NCBI GenBank assembly: GCA_937868025.1
Contig: CALMLJ010000065.1
Location: 1-5,752, forward strand
Source of the DNA: an uncultured Acidimicrobiaceae bacterium
Lineage (GTDB): Bacteria > Actinomycetota > Acidimicrobiia > Acidimicrobiales > Microtrichaceae
Reading direction: 5' to 3'
Length of the DNA: 5,752 nucleotides
Positions 1 through 5,752 of the stretch are shown piece by piece. The notes under the pieces were generated by a model, which was given only the letters and a program-made list of their open reading frames with translations, searched no databases and had not been told where the DNA came from. Both the position numbers and the translations under genes were made by a program. How positions within the stretch are numbered: the stretch's first letter is position 1; every line of letters starts with the position of its first letter.

Positions 1-1442
1 CCGATGCCACGGTTCATGCCACCCCGGCCGAAGCCGCAGCCGACGAGGCCGGTGTTGAGGGTGCCGATCTGGCCCGAGGATTGCGCCCAGTGTTCGAGCC
101 CGAGGCCGACCGACAGCGCGAACGAGTCGCCGACGATCATCACCCGCACCGGCGGCGGGGGCGTCGTCTCGTTCGGCGCAGCCGCCTGCGAGGTCGGGAT
201 GACCGCCTCCTTCGACGCGCTGAGCGCGACGATGCGGGTCTTGTCGGGAGCGGGCAGGGCGAACGCCATCGCCGCGACCGTCGCCATCGCGAGGAGGGGT
301 ACGACGACGCGTTGGCGGTTGACCACGAGTCGGCCGGTGCGGATCGGTTGTTCGAGGTACCGGTGAGAGGCGGTCGCCAGGGCAAACGTGAGCAGGATCT
401 GCACCACCGCTGTGGGCACCGGGCCGACGTGCAGCCGCGTCGACGTCAACCACCACACCACCGGCCAGTGGAACAGGTAGACGCCGTAGGAGATCTTGCC
501 GAGCTCGGTGAGGGGTCGGACCGCCAGGATCCGCTGCATCGGACTGTGGGGCTGCAGCGCCGCAGCGATCACCAGGGAGACCGCGACCGCGTGGAGGGTC
601 AGGCCGCCGCGGTAGAGCCACGGGGCCTGGAGATCGGTCGTGGCCCACGCGGCCAGCACCATGCCGAGTGCGAGCGGCCCGCCGAGCGTCATCAGGAGCT
701 TCGACGCGGTCGACCTGGCCGTCGTGTGCCCGGCCATCGCCACCGCGAGGAGACCACCCACGGCCAGCTCCGCGATACGGGTGTGTGTGCCCATGTAGAC
801 GGCGTTGGCGTACTCGCCGCGCCCCTGGATGAGCACGATCGCCGTCGACAGGACCACGATCACGCCGAAGGTGATGCCGATCACCCGGCGACGCTTGTGC
901 CCGAACCGCAGCGCGGCGGCGACGACGAACGGGAGGATGAAGTAGCACTGCTCCTCGACGGCGAGGCTCCAGAAGTGCTTGAGGGGCGACGGGGCGCCGT
1001 TGAAGGTCGATGCGTAGTCCGACCCGGCGGCGATGAACCGCCAGTTGGCGATGTAGGCCAGGGCCGACCAGATCTCCGCCGGCAGCTCCCGAAGCTGGTT
1101 CTGGGTGCCGATGAGCGGCGTGAGGATCGCGACGGCAGCGAGCGTCGCCAGCGATGCCGGCATGAGTCGCCGCAGCCGCCGGGACCAGAACCCGCCGAGC
1201 GAGATGTGGCCGATGCTCTCGAACTCGAGGATCAACAGGCTCGTGATGAGGAACCCCGACAGCGTGAGGAACGCCGACACGCCGAGGAACCCGCCCTGGG
1301 ACACCTCGTGGAGGCCCGCCAGGTTGCCGGCCTGCCCGACGTGGTACAGCAGCACCGCACCGACGGCGAGCCCCCGCAGCCCGTCGAGCGCGGGCTGGTG
1401 GCCCAACGTGCGCCGCGTCGGTTTCCTCGGGGCGTCGGTCAC
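1..1442 (-). CDS. OafA/YrhL-family membrane acyltransferase with C-terminal SGNH domain (C-terminus cut by window edge)
   Basis: Reading from a GTG at 1442, I translated 480 residues with no stop before the window edge. Residues 1-370 match the acyltransferase-3 family: LDGLRGLAV with LLYHV at 19-35 (conserved Arg23 and His34), a glycine-rich GFLGVSAFLTLSGFLI at 51-66, RRLRRLMPA at 88-96, HFWSLAVEEQ at 156-165, GKISYGVYLFHWPV at 315-328 and EQPIR at 364-368. About ten hydrophobic segments are visible, plus a further one near 379-397. A Pro/Thr-rich linker (about 417-431) leads to VMIVGDSFAL, the first SGNH block, with Ser440 as the likely nucleophile. The Asp/His block of that domain lies beyond the window. 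Such proteins transfer acyl groups (often acetyl) to extracytoplasmic glycans; the substrate cannot be read here. The start lies 19 bp after the FAD gene stop, so the two are probably co-transcribed. No good Shine-Dalgarno precedes the GTG, but the match to family N-termini supports it. Confidence 0.93.
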   Translation of the reverse strand, partial: MTDAPRKPTRRTLGHQPALDGLRGLAVGAVLLYHVGQAGNLAGLHEVSQGGFLGVSAFLTLSGFLITSLLILEFESIGHISLGGFWSRRLRRLMPASLATLAAVAILTPLIGTQNQLRELPAEIWSALAYIANWRFIAAGSDYASTFNGAPSPLKHFWSLAVEEQCYFILPFVVAAALRFGHKRRRVIGITFGVIVVLSTAIVLIQGRGEYANAVYMGTHTRIAELAVGGLLAVAMAGHTTARSTASKLLMTLGGPLALGMVLAAWATTDLQAPWLYRGGLTLHAVAVSLVIAAALQPHSPMQRILAVRPLTELGKISYGVYLFHWPVVWWLTSTRLHVGPVPTAVVQILLTFALATASHRYLEQPIRTGRLVVNRQRVVVPLLAMATVAAMAFALPAPDKTRIVALSASKEAVIPTSQAAAPNETTPPPPVRVMIVGDSFALSVGLGLEHWAQSSGQIGTLNTGLVGCGFGRGGMNRGI

Positions 1443-1461
1443 AGGATGCGCATGGCGTCGA

Positions 1462-3009
1462 TCAGTTCTGGCCGACCCGGGGCGCCGTCGAGGGGATGAT
1501 CGGCGCGTCGCGGCCGGTGCCGCCACGGGAGGAGGTGCCCGAACCGGCGGAACCGTCGCCCTGACTGGTCTCCTCGTGGTATTCCTCTTCGACGTTCACT
1601 TCCCAGATGTCGTGGCCGGCGTCGTCGACGATGTTGTCGACGGTGAGCATGGCCGTGAACATCGAGTGGTCCTGGTTGTTGTACTTGTGCATGCCGTTGC
1701 GGCCGACGGGCCACACATTCGAGGCATGGTGGGCGAGCCATTCGCGCAGGACGTCGACGTTGGCGCGGTAGCTCTCGTCGTAGGTCGGGTAGGCCTTGGG
1801 GATTCGGACGACGTAGCCGGTCTCGATCTCGTCGGGGTTCGCGAGGCCGAGGATGCCCAGCTCCTTCTTGCCCTGCTCGATGAGCTGCTCATCGGGGGTG
1901 TTCCACATGTCGTCGTTCTCGAACACGAAGTACTCGAGCCCGAGGCACGTGTGGCCGTCCTTCACCATGAACGGCGACCAGGAACGGAAGTTCTGGATGC
2001 GGCCGACCTTGACGTCGGGGCTGTGGATGTAGATCCAGTTGTCGTCGAACGTGTCGGTGCGGGGGATGACGAGTGCGACGGTGAGGAAGTCGCGGAACTG
2101 GAGGCCCTTGGCCGCAGCCATGACGCGCTCTGGCACGGGCGGGTTCATGGCCAGCAGCAGGTGGGGCATCGGCATCGAACTGATGACGTGCTCGGCGGGG
2201 TAGGTGGTTCGGGCACCGCCGGCCTCGGCGGTGACCGAGACGGCCTTGCCGTCGGCGTGGGTGATCTCGACGACCTTGGTCTCCATGAGCACCTTCGAGC
2301 CCTGCGCCTGCACGAGCTCGGTGCACCGCTCCCACATCATGCCGGGCCCGAACTTGGGGTACTGGAACTCCTCGATGAGCGACGCGATCTCCTTCTGGTT
2401 CCGCTTGGGGAGGAGGGCGTTGATGATGGCGCTCGACAGGGAGAGGTTCTTGACCCGCTGCGCCGCCCAGTCGGCGGGCATCGAGCTGACGGGCACACCC
2501 CACACCTTCTCGGTGTAGGTCTTGAAGAACGTGCGGTAGAGGCGCCAGCCGAAGCGGGCCACGAGCCAACCCTCGTAGTTGGTCTGGTCCTTCGGCGGCC
2601 GGATGCGGGCCATCGCGTAGCTGCCGACGCACTTGACGGCCTCGACGGGACCGAGGTTGCTCAGCGCGTTGAACGCCTTGAGCGGGTAGTCGAAGTACTT
2701 GCCCTTGTAGAAGATGCGGCTCTTGCGGGGGCGGAGGAGGAAGTCGCCGTCGGGCAGGATCTCGTGCCACAGGGCCTCGACCTCGGCCACCTTCGTGAAG
2801 AACCGGTGGCCGCCGATGTCGAACCGCCAGCCGTCGCGCTCGACGGTGCGGCTGATGCCGCCGACGATGTTGTCGCTCTCGAGGACGGTGGCCGTGCGTC
2901 CGCGTTTGCCGAGTTCGTAGGCGGCCGTGAGGCCCGCCGGACCGGCTCCGATGACGACGACCCCTGCGGGTGCGTCGGGTGAGGATTGGTCGTCGGGCGC
3001 GTCAGTCAC
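1462..3009 (-). CDS. NAD(P)/FAD-dependent oxidoreductase, UDP-galactopyranose mutase / amine-oxidase-like
   Basis: This 515-residue protein starts at GTG 3009. An N-terminal Rossmann fold binds FAD: VVVIGAGPAGLTAAYEL at 17-33 with the dinucleotide motif GAGPAG at 21-26, the ribose-binding Glu44, and GGIS at 50-53. GGHRFFT at 66-72 recalls the conserved glycine-His segment of UDP-galactopyranose mutases. Near the C-terminus, GRNGMHKYNNQDHSM at 436-450 occupies the place of the mutase GR..xYKY..MD flavin-contact segment. The length and overall pattern fit a family of uncharacterised FAD oxidoreductases often found in polysaccharide loci (PRK07208-like, from memory), longer than a typical mutase of about 370-400 residues. 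It is probably cytoplasmic, with no signal peptide. The last 35 residues (481-515) are a Gly/Ser/Pro-rich, probably disordered tail. The next gene downstream is the membrane acyltransferase, which favours a role in surface glycan or lipid-linked sugar chemistry. The exact reaction (redox or redox-neutral isomerisation) is unknown. Confidence 0.92.
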   Translation of the reverse strand: MTDAPDDQSSPDAPAGVVVIGAGPAGLTAAYELGKRGRTATVLESDNIVGGISRTVERDGWRFDIGGHRFFTKVAEVEALWHEILPDGDFLLRPRKSRIFYKGKYFDYPLKAFNALSNLGPVEAVKCVGSYAMARIRPPKDQTNYEGWLVARFGWRLYRTFFKTYTEKVWGVPVSSMPADWAAQRVKNLSLSSAIINALLPKRNQKEIASLIEEFQYPKFGPGMMWERCTELVQAQGSKVLMETKVVEITHADGKAVSVTAEAGGARTTYPAEHVISSMPMPHLLLAMNPPVPERVMAAAKGLQFRDFLTVALVIPRTDTFDDNWIYIHSPDVKVGRIQNFRSWSPFMVKDGHTCLGLEYFVFENDDMWNTPDEQLIEQGKKELGILGLANPDEIETGYVVRIPKAYPTYDESYRANVDVLREWLAHHASNVWPVGRNGMHKYNNQDHSMFTAMLTVDNIVDDAGHDIWEVNVEEEYHEETSQGDGSAGSGTSSRGGTGRDAPIIPSTAPRVGQN

Positions 3010-3025
3010 GGGCCGAGAGCCTAGT

Positions 3026-3031
3026 CCTCCT
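3026..3031 (-). promoter_or_regulatory. Shine-Dalgarno-like AGGAGG upstream of the FAD oxidoreductase
   Basis: The minus strand reads AGGAGG here, a perfect anti-16S match, but it is 16 nt from the GTG start at 3009, longer than the usual 5-10 nt. No ATG, GTG or TTG sits at the ideal distance. The GTG is kept because it begins just ahead of the FAD fold. A second, weaker AGG lies 10 nt from the start. Confidence 0.45.
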
Positions 3032-3052
3032 CTTGGTGTCGGCCAGCTACGG

Positions 3053-3286
3053 TCAGGCCGATGCCAGATGGTGGACGACGGCGGTCGATTCGACCACGTC
3101 GTCGGCGGCCTTGATCATCAGGATCTCGTCGGTGCGGACACTCGCGACGGGCACGGACCAGCAGTCGATGGCCCGTCGGGCGTTGTTGGTCCGGTAGAAG
3201 GTCGTCATCGTCTTCTCGTGGGCGTAGGTGTCGGCCTCGCCGACGAGCTCGGTGGAGTGGTCGCGGAGCGTGATCTGGAAGGCCAT
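3053..3286 (-). CDS. Small hypothetical protein (77 aa)
   Basis: A 77-residue reading frame starts at ATG 3286 (MAFQITLRDHSTELV...) and ends at TGA 3053-3055 (...VVHHLASA). The same frame stays open far upstream through the acyl-CoA synthetase, but that part is out of frame with the synthetase and reads as an Arg/Pro-rich shadow. The composition becomes protein-like only from this ATG. I do not recognise the family. There is no signal peptide or membrane segment. It is a mixed polar/hydrophobic protein with a Thr/Tyr-rich middle (residues 25-33), one Cys-Trp pair at 42-43, and hydrophobic stretches at 45-50 and 54-59 that look like beta strands of a small cytoplasmic domain. It precedes the FAD gene by 43 bp on the same strand and probably leads that operon. 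The ribosome-binding site is weak. Being real rests on composition, placement and the otherwise empty gap. Confidence 0.68.
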   Translation of the reverse strand: MAFQITLRDHSTELVGEADTYAHEKTMTTFYRTNNARRAIDCWSVPVASVRTDEILMIKAADDVVESTAVVHHLASA

Positions 3287-3354
3287 GGGTCGATCATGCG
3301 CCCGATCGCCTGTGGGCAACCAGGGCAGCATCGTTGGGTGTTGCCTGTCGATTG

Positions 3355-3388
3355 CCTGGGGACGACCGCCCTTCCCTGGGGACGACCG
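3355..3388. repeat. Two 14-bp direct repeats, 20-bp period
   Basis: CCTGGGGACGACCG occurs at 3355-3368 and again, identical, at 3375-3388, separated by 6 bp. The second copy stops two bases before the long inverted repeat, so the two may belong to one element. Confidence 0.85.
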
Positions 3389-3390
3389 AC

Positions 3391-3437
3391 TTTTGCGGGT
3401 ACCTGTCCTCACCTGTCGGGGACAGGTACCCGCGAAA
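3391..3437. repeat. Long inverted repeat / stem-loop (REP-like palindrome)
   Basis: The arms 3395-3408 (GCGGGTACCTGTCC) and 3420-3433 (GGACAGGTACCCGC) are perfect reverse complements, with an 11-nt loop at 3409-3419. Extending outward gives 18-nt arms (3391-3408 and 3420-3437) with one mismatch (3394/3434, a U-G wobble in plus-strand RNA). Within it, ACCTGTC (3411-3417) and GACAGGT (3421-3427) form an alternative 7-bp hairpin with a 3-nt loop. The flank has no T-run, so a mobile or repeated palindrome, or an mRNA 3'-end stabiliser for the synthetase, fits better than a factor-independent terminator. Confidence 0.85.
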
Positions 3438-3447
3438 CCTGTCAGGT
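3437..3447. repeat. Short palindrome ACCTGTCAGGT over the synthetase stop codon
   Basis: ACCT-GTC-AGGT is a perfect 4-bp-arm palindrome that includes the third ACCTGTC copy of the block. On the minus strand it contains the synthetase TGA stop (3444-3442), so the repeat element touches the end of that coding region. Confidence 0.6.
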
Positions 3448-5106
3448 CGGGGAGATCTGGGTCGCGGCCCAGCGATAGTCGGCCTTGCCCGAGGGGCTTC
3501 GGACGACCCGATCGACGAACACGATGGCCTTCGGTGCCTTGAAGCCGGCGAGGCGGTCCTTGCAGTGCTCGATCAACTCGGTGGCCGTCGTCGTCGATCC
3601 TGGCGTGAGCGCCACCACACCCACGACCTCCTGGCCCCACCGCTCCGACGGACGGCCGCACACGACGGCGTCGAACACGTCGGGATGGGAGGTGAGGGCC
3701 ACCTCGACCTCTTCGGCGAACACCTTCTCGCCGCCGGTGTTGATGCACACCGAATCGCGACCCAGGAGTTCGATCGAGCCGTCGGCGGCCAGTCGGGCGC
3801 GGTCGCCGGCCACGGCGTGGCGTTCGCCGTCGATGATCGGGAACGTGCGGGCCGTTTTGTCGGGATCGCCGAGGTAGCCGAGCGGCACCCGTCCGGTCTG
3901 GGCCAGCCACCCGACCTCGCCGGTCCCCGGTTCGAGCGCTCCGCTCAGGTCCTCGCGCACCACCCGGGCCGTCGAGGACCTGACGAACCCGGCTGCCGAA
4001 TCCTCGGCCGTCCGCGTCGAGGCCACGCCCTGGCGCCCGCTCTCCGACGAACCCAGGACGTCGACGATCGTCAGCCCGGGGATCGCGTCGAGGAGTTCGG
4101 CCTTCACGTGGGGGCTCAGCACGGCGCCGCCCGAGAGGAGGTGTCGCATCGACGAGACGTCGTACGGTGCCCCGGCGTCGGCGCGGCGAGCCAGCTCGTC
4201 GAGCAGGGGGCGGGCGAAGGAGTCGCCGACGATCAGGAGGCTGGTGGCCCGGTGGCGCTCGAGGGTCGACCAGATGTCGGCGGGGTCGAGGTGTTCGGGG
4301 TGGTCCTGGATGATGACCGTGCCGCCGGCGATCCAGCAGCTGATCGCGTTCCAGTGCGCCGCGCCGTGCATGAGCGGCGGGGCCGGGAGCGCTCGCAGCG
4401 ACGATCGTTCGGCGGCCGTCACGATCTCGTCGATCGACTCGTAGTCGGAGCCGTCGGAGCGGCGGACACCCAGGGCCGACACCACGAAGTCGGCCTGCCG
4501 CCACAGCACCCCCTTGGGCATGCCGGTGGTGCCGCCGGTGTAGCAGAGGTAGAGATCGTCGCCGGAGCGCTCGCCGAGCGGGCGAGCGTCGGGGGCCGCC
4601 GTGGCGAGCGCCTCCTCGTACCACCGGGCTCTGCGTCCGTCGACGTCGGCCAGCAGCGGGTTGCCCGACGAGTCCACAACCTGCAGGAGGAGCGTCAGTG
4701 ACGGAAGGTCGGGGAGCACCTCGGCAAGCAGGGGAGCGAAGGCCGAGTGGAAGACGATCGCCTTCGCCCCGCTGTCGCGCAGTACATAGGCGAGCTCACT
4801 TGCCCGGTAGCGGTAGTTGACGTTCACCGGCGCGCAGACGGCCTTGTACGCGCCGAGCATCCCTTCGAGGTACTCGTTGCCGTTGTGGAGGTAGAGCGCG
4901 ACGTGGTCCTGGGTCGACTCCCAGCCGTCCGATCCGGCGAACGGGCGGGTGCGGCCGAGCCCCGCGGCTTGGAGGATCGCCGCGAGCCGATCGGTGCGGT
5001 CGGCGACGTCGGCCCAGGTCAGCCGCCGGTCCCGGAAGATCAGGCACTCGCGCTCCGGGTAGGCCCCGGCGAGCGCGTCGCAGATGTCGGCGATGTTCAG
5101 TTCCAT
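3442..5106 (-). CDS. Acyl-CoA synthetase (AMP-forming, ANL superfamily)
   Basis: This 554-residue protein activates a carboxylic acid, probably a fatty acid, with ATP and CoA via an acyl-adenylate. The adenylate-forming motifs are in order: the phosphate loop YTGGTTGMPKGV at 189-200; PAPPLMHGAAHW at 241-252; an A5-type segment LGSSESG at 351-357 with Glu355; the ribose-binding AGDRARL at 433-439 with Asp435; the hinge GRDSVCINTGGEKVFAEEVE at 449-468; and the C-terminal catalytic lysine Lys541 in PSGKADYRW. The length is normal and it looks cytoplasmic. The start at ATG 5106 (MELNIADICDALA) matches usual family N-termini. An in-frame ATG at 5133 would add nine unlike residues and nearly touch the divergent gene. 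It faces the enoyl-CoA hydratase-family gene head to head, suggesting shared control of an acyl-CoA pathway. Chain-length specificity cannot be read from sequence. Confidence 0.96.
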   Translation of the reverse strand: MELNIADICDALAGAYPERECLIFRDRRLTWADVADRTDRLAAILQAAGLGRTRPFAGSDGWESTQDHVALYLHNGNEYLEGMLGAYKAVCAPVNVNYRYRASELAYVLRDSGAKAIVFHSAFAPLLAEVLPDLPSLTLLLQVVDSSGNPLLADVDGRRARWYEEALATAAPDARPLGERSGDDLYLCYTGGTTGMPKGVLWRQADFVVSALGVRRSDGSDYESIDEIVTAAERSSLRALPAPPLMHGAAHWNAISCWIAGGTVIIQDHPEHLDPADIWSTLERHRATSLLIVGDSFARPLLDELARRADAGAPYDVSSMRHLLSGGAVLSPHVKAELLDAIPGLTIVDVLGSSESGRQGVASTRTAEDSAAGFVRSSTARVVREDLSGALEPGTGEVGWLAQTGRVPLGYLGDPDKTARTFPIIDGERHAVAGDRARLAADGSIELLGRDSVCINTGGEKVFAEEVEVALTSHPDVFDAVVCGRPSERWGQEVVGVVALTPGSTTTATELIEHCKDRLAGFKAPKAIVFVDRVVRSPSGKADYRWAATQISPT

Positions 5107-5147
5107 CGAGACCGTCCCACGGCCGGTCAGCATGGCAGGCTGGCCCG
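5107..5147. promoter_or_regulatory. Short divergent intergenic region (41 bp)
   Basis: The two divergent acyl-CoA genes start only 41 bp apart, so any promoters must overlap each other or lie inside the opposite gene. I see no TANNNT-type -10 box and no strong Shine-Dalgarno on either side. Leaderless or very short-leader transcripts, common in actinobacteria, would fit. This is a positional inference. Confidence 0.4.
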
Positions 5148-5752
5148 ATGGCAGACGAACCCACCGAGTCCACCGTCCTTCTCGACACCGTCGAGCCGGG
5201 CATCACTCGCATCACGCTCAACCGTCCGTCGTCGCTGAACTCGATGAACCGGCAGTTGATCGACGAGTTGCACTCGGCGTTCGACGTCGTCGACGCCGAC
5301 CCCGACGTCCGGGTGGTGCTGCTCACCGGCGCCGGCCGAGGGTTCTGTGCCGGGCTCGACCTCCGTGACCCCACGCTCCTCATGGGCCGCAACGACCCCG
5401 AGGGTCCAGGGGTGCCGCAGTCGGGCATGGCGCTGCAGCAGCGGATCGCGTCGCTGATCCCGAAGATGCGTCGGCTCCGGGTGCCGATCATCGCCGCCGT
5501 CAACGGACCGGCCACGGGCGGGGGTCTGGCGCTTGCACTCGGCTCTGACGTGCGCATCGCCGCGGAGACCGCTCGGTTCGGGGTGGCGTTCATCCGCATC
5601 GGCCTCAGCGCGTGCGACATCGGGGTGAGCTGGGCGCTGCCGCGACTCGTCGGGGCGTCTCGTGCGCACGAGCTGATGCTCACGGGCCGGGTGTTCGACT
5701 CGGCCGAGGCCGAGCGCATCGGCCTGGTCACGTCGGTGGTGCCCGACGACGC
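5148..5752 (+). CDS. Enoyl-CoA hydratase/isomerase (crotonase) family protein, C-terminus cut by window edge
   Basis: From ATG 5148 I translated 201 residues, open at the window edge; a full crotonase is about 260-290, so roughly the last quarter is missing. Family marks: ITLNRPSSLNSMN at 22-34; the first oxyanion-hole segment GAGRGFCAGLDL at 61-72; the second, AAVNGPATGGGLALALGSDVRIA at 116-138; then GLSACDIGVSWALPRLVGASRA at 152-173 and an AERIGLV segment at 188-194. The acyl-CoA-binding and oxyanion framework is intact, but the two glutamates of classical enoyl-CoA hydratase are replaced (Ala128 and Phe148), while Asp157 in CDIG is present. It may therefore be an isomerase, hydrolase or other crotonase-fold enzyme rather than a true hydratase. 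Cytoplasmic. Divergent from the acyl-CoA synthetase. An upstream start is unlikely: the family N-terminus begins close to this ATG. Confidence 0.94.
   Translation, partial: MADEPTESTVLLDTVEPGITRITLNRPSSLNSMNRQLIDELHSAFDVVDADPDVRVVLLTGAGRGFCAGLDLRDPTLLMGRNDPEGPGVPQSGMALQQRIASLIPKMRRLRVPIIAAVNGPATGGGLALALGSDVRIAAETARFGVAFIRIGLSACDIGVSWALPRLVGASRAHELMLTGRVFDSAEAERIGLVTSVVPDD

Larger units (their letters stand above)
3287..3441. other. Repeat-rich intergenic region between synthetase and small gene
   Basis: These 155 bp carry no plausible gene. They hold a pair of 14-bp direct repeats, a long inverted repeat, and repeated ACCTGTC heptamers (see the separate entries). A promoter for the downstream minus-strand operon should lie here or just upstream, but I see no convincing -35/-10 pair. 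No T-tract follows the stem-loop on either strand, so a classical intrinsic terminator for the synthetase is not supported. Confidence 0.7.

Noticed and set aside
1439..1453. ATG at 1453 as the acyltransferase start
   Set aside because: It is in another frame and reaches TGA after four codons; the GTG at 1442 opens the correct frame.
81..1499. Plus-strand open frame of 472 codons across the acyltransferase
   Set aside because: The translation is Arg/Asp/Glu/His-rich and motif-free, while the minus strand reads a clean membrane acyltransferase.
1105..2982. Plus-strand open frame of 625 codons across the FAD oxidoreductase
   Set aside because: It is antisense to a gene with clear FAD motifs and its translation is Val/Asp/Leu-rich low-complexity without any motif. 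Long antisense frames are expected at this GC content.
3391..3437. Intrinsic terminator for the acyl-CoA synthetase
   Set aside because: The stem is strong, but on the minus strand it is followed by AAAAG rather than a T-tract, and there is none on the plus strand either.
3355..3447. CRISPR array
   Set aside because: There are only two copies of a 14-bp repeat with a 6-bp gap and no spacers of suitable length.
3287..4624. Upstream part of the long minus-strand frame that ends in the small gene
   Set aside because: It is Arg/Pro-rich and overlaps the synthetase out of frame. Only the last 77 codons, from ATG 3286, look like a protein.
3334..4701. Plus-strand open frame of 455 codons across the acyl-CoA synthetase
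   Set aside because: It is antisense to complete adenylation motifs and shows only biased composition.
4796..5731. Minus-strand 311-codon frame opposite the crotonase-family gene
   Set aside because: It is the antisense shadow of a gene with intact oxyanion-hole motifs; the translation is Ser/Arg/Pro-rich.

Overview
The window is GC-rich and densely coded, with strong G/C preference at third codon positions and GTG starts beside ATG starts. Together with the style of the fatty-acid genes, this suggests a high-GC actinobacterium, possibly of the Acidimicrobiia/Ilumatobacter type. That placement is an inference from family resemblance and composition; there is no rRNA or marker gene here to confirm it.

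Layout. Four genes lie on the minus strand and one on the plus strand. Reading the minus strand from right to left: (1) an AMP-forming acyl-CoA synthetase (5106 to 3442); (2) a 155-bp non-coding stretch (3287-3441) full of short direct and inverted repeats; (3) a 77-residue protein of unknown function (3286 to 3053); (4) a 515-residue FAD-dependent oxidoreductase resembling UDP-galactopyranose mutase and amine oxidases (3009 to 1462); (5) an OafA/YrhL-type membrane acyltransferase with a C-terminal SGNH domain (1442 down to the window edge, where it is cut). On the plus strand, an enoyl-CoA hydratase/isomerase-family gene starts at 5148 and runs off the right edge. It is divergent from the synthetase across about 41 bp.

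How the genes may work together. The right side is a small fatty-acid or CoA-thioester module: one enzyme activates a carboxylic acid to its CoA ester, the other is a crotonase-fold enzyme acting on an acyl-CoA. The left side looks like a cell-surface glycan module. The FAD enzyme could act on a nucleotide sugar or lipid-linked substrate, and the integral-membrane acyltransferase would add acyl groups to an exported glycan. The 77-residue gene, the FAD gene and the acyltransferase gene have gaps of only 43 and 19 bp and are probably one operon. The repeat-rich gap separates the two modules.

The most interesting items are the repeat block at 3355-3447, which looks like a REP-type mobile palindrome; the crotonase-fold protein, which lacks both classical catalytic glutamates; and the unassigned 77-residue protein heading the glycan-type operon. 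I found no clear evidence of a wholly new system. No tRNA, rRNA, CRISPR, transposase gene or U-tract terminator was seen.
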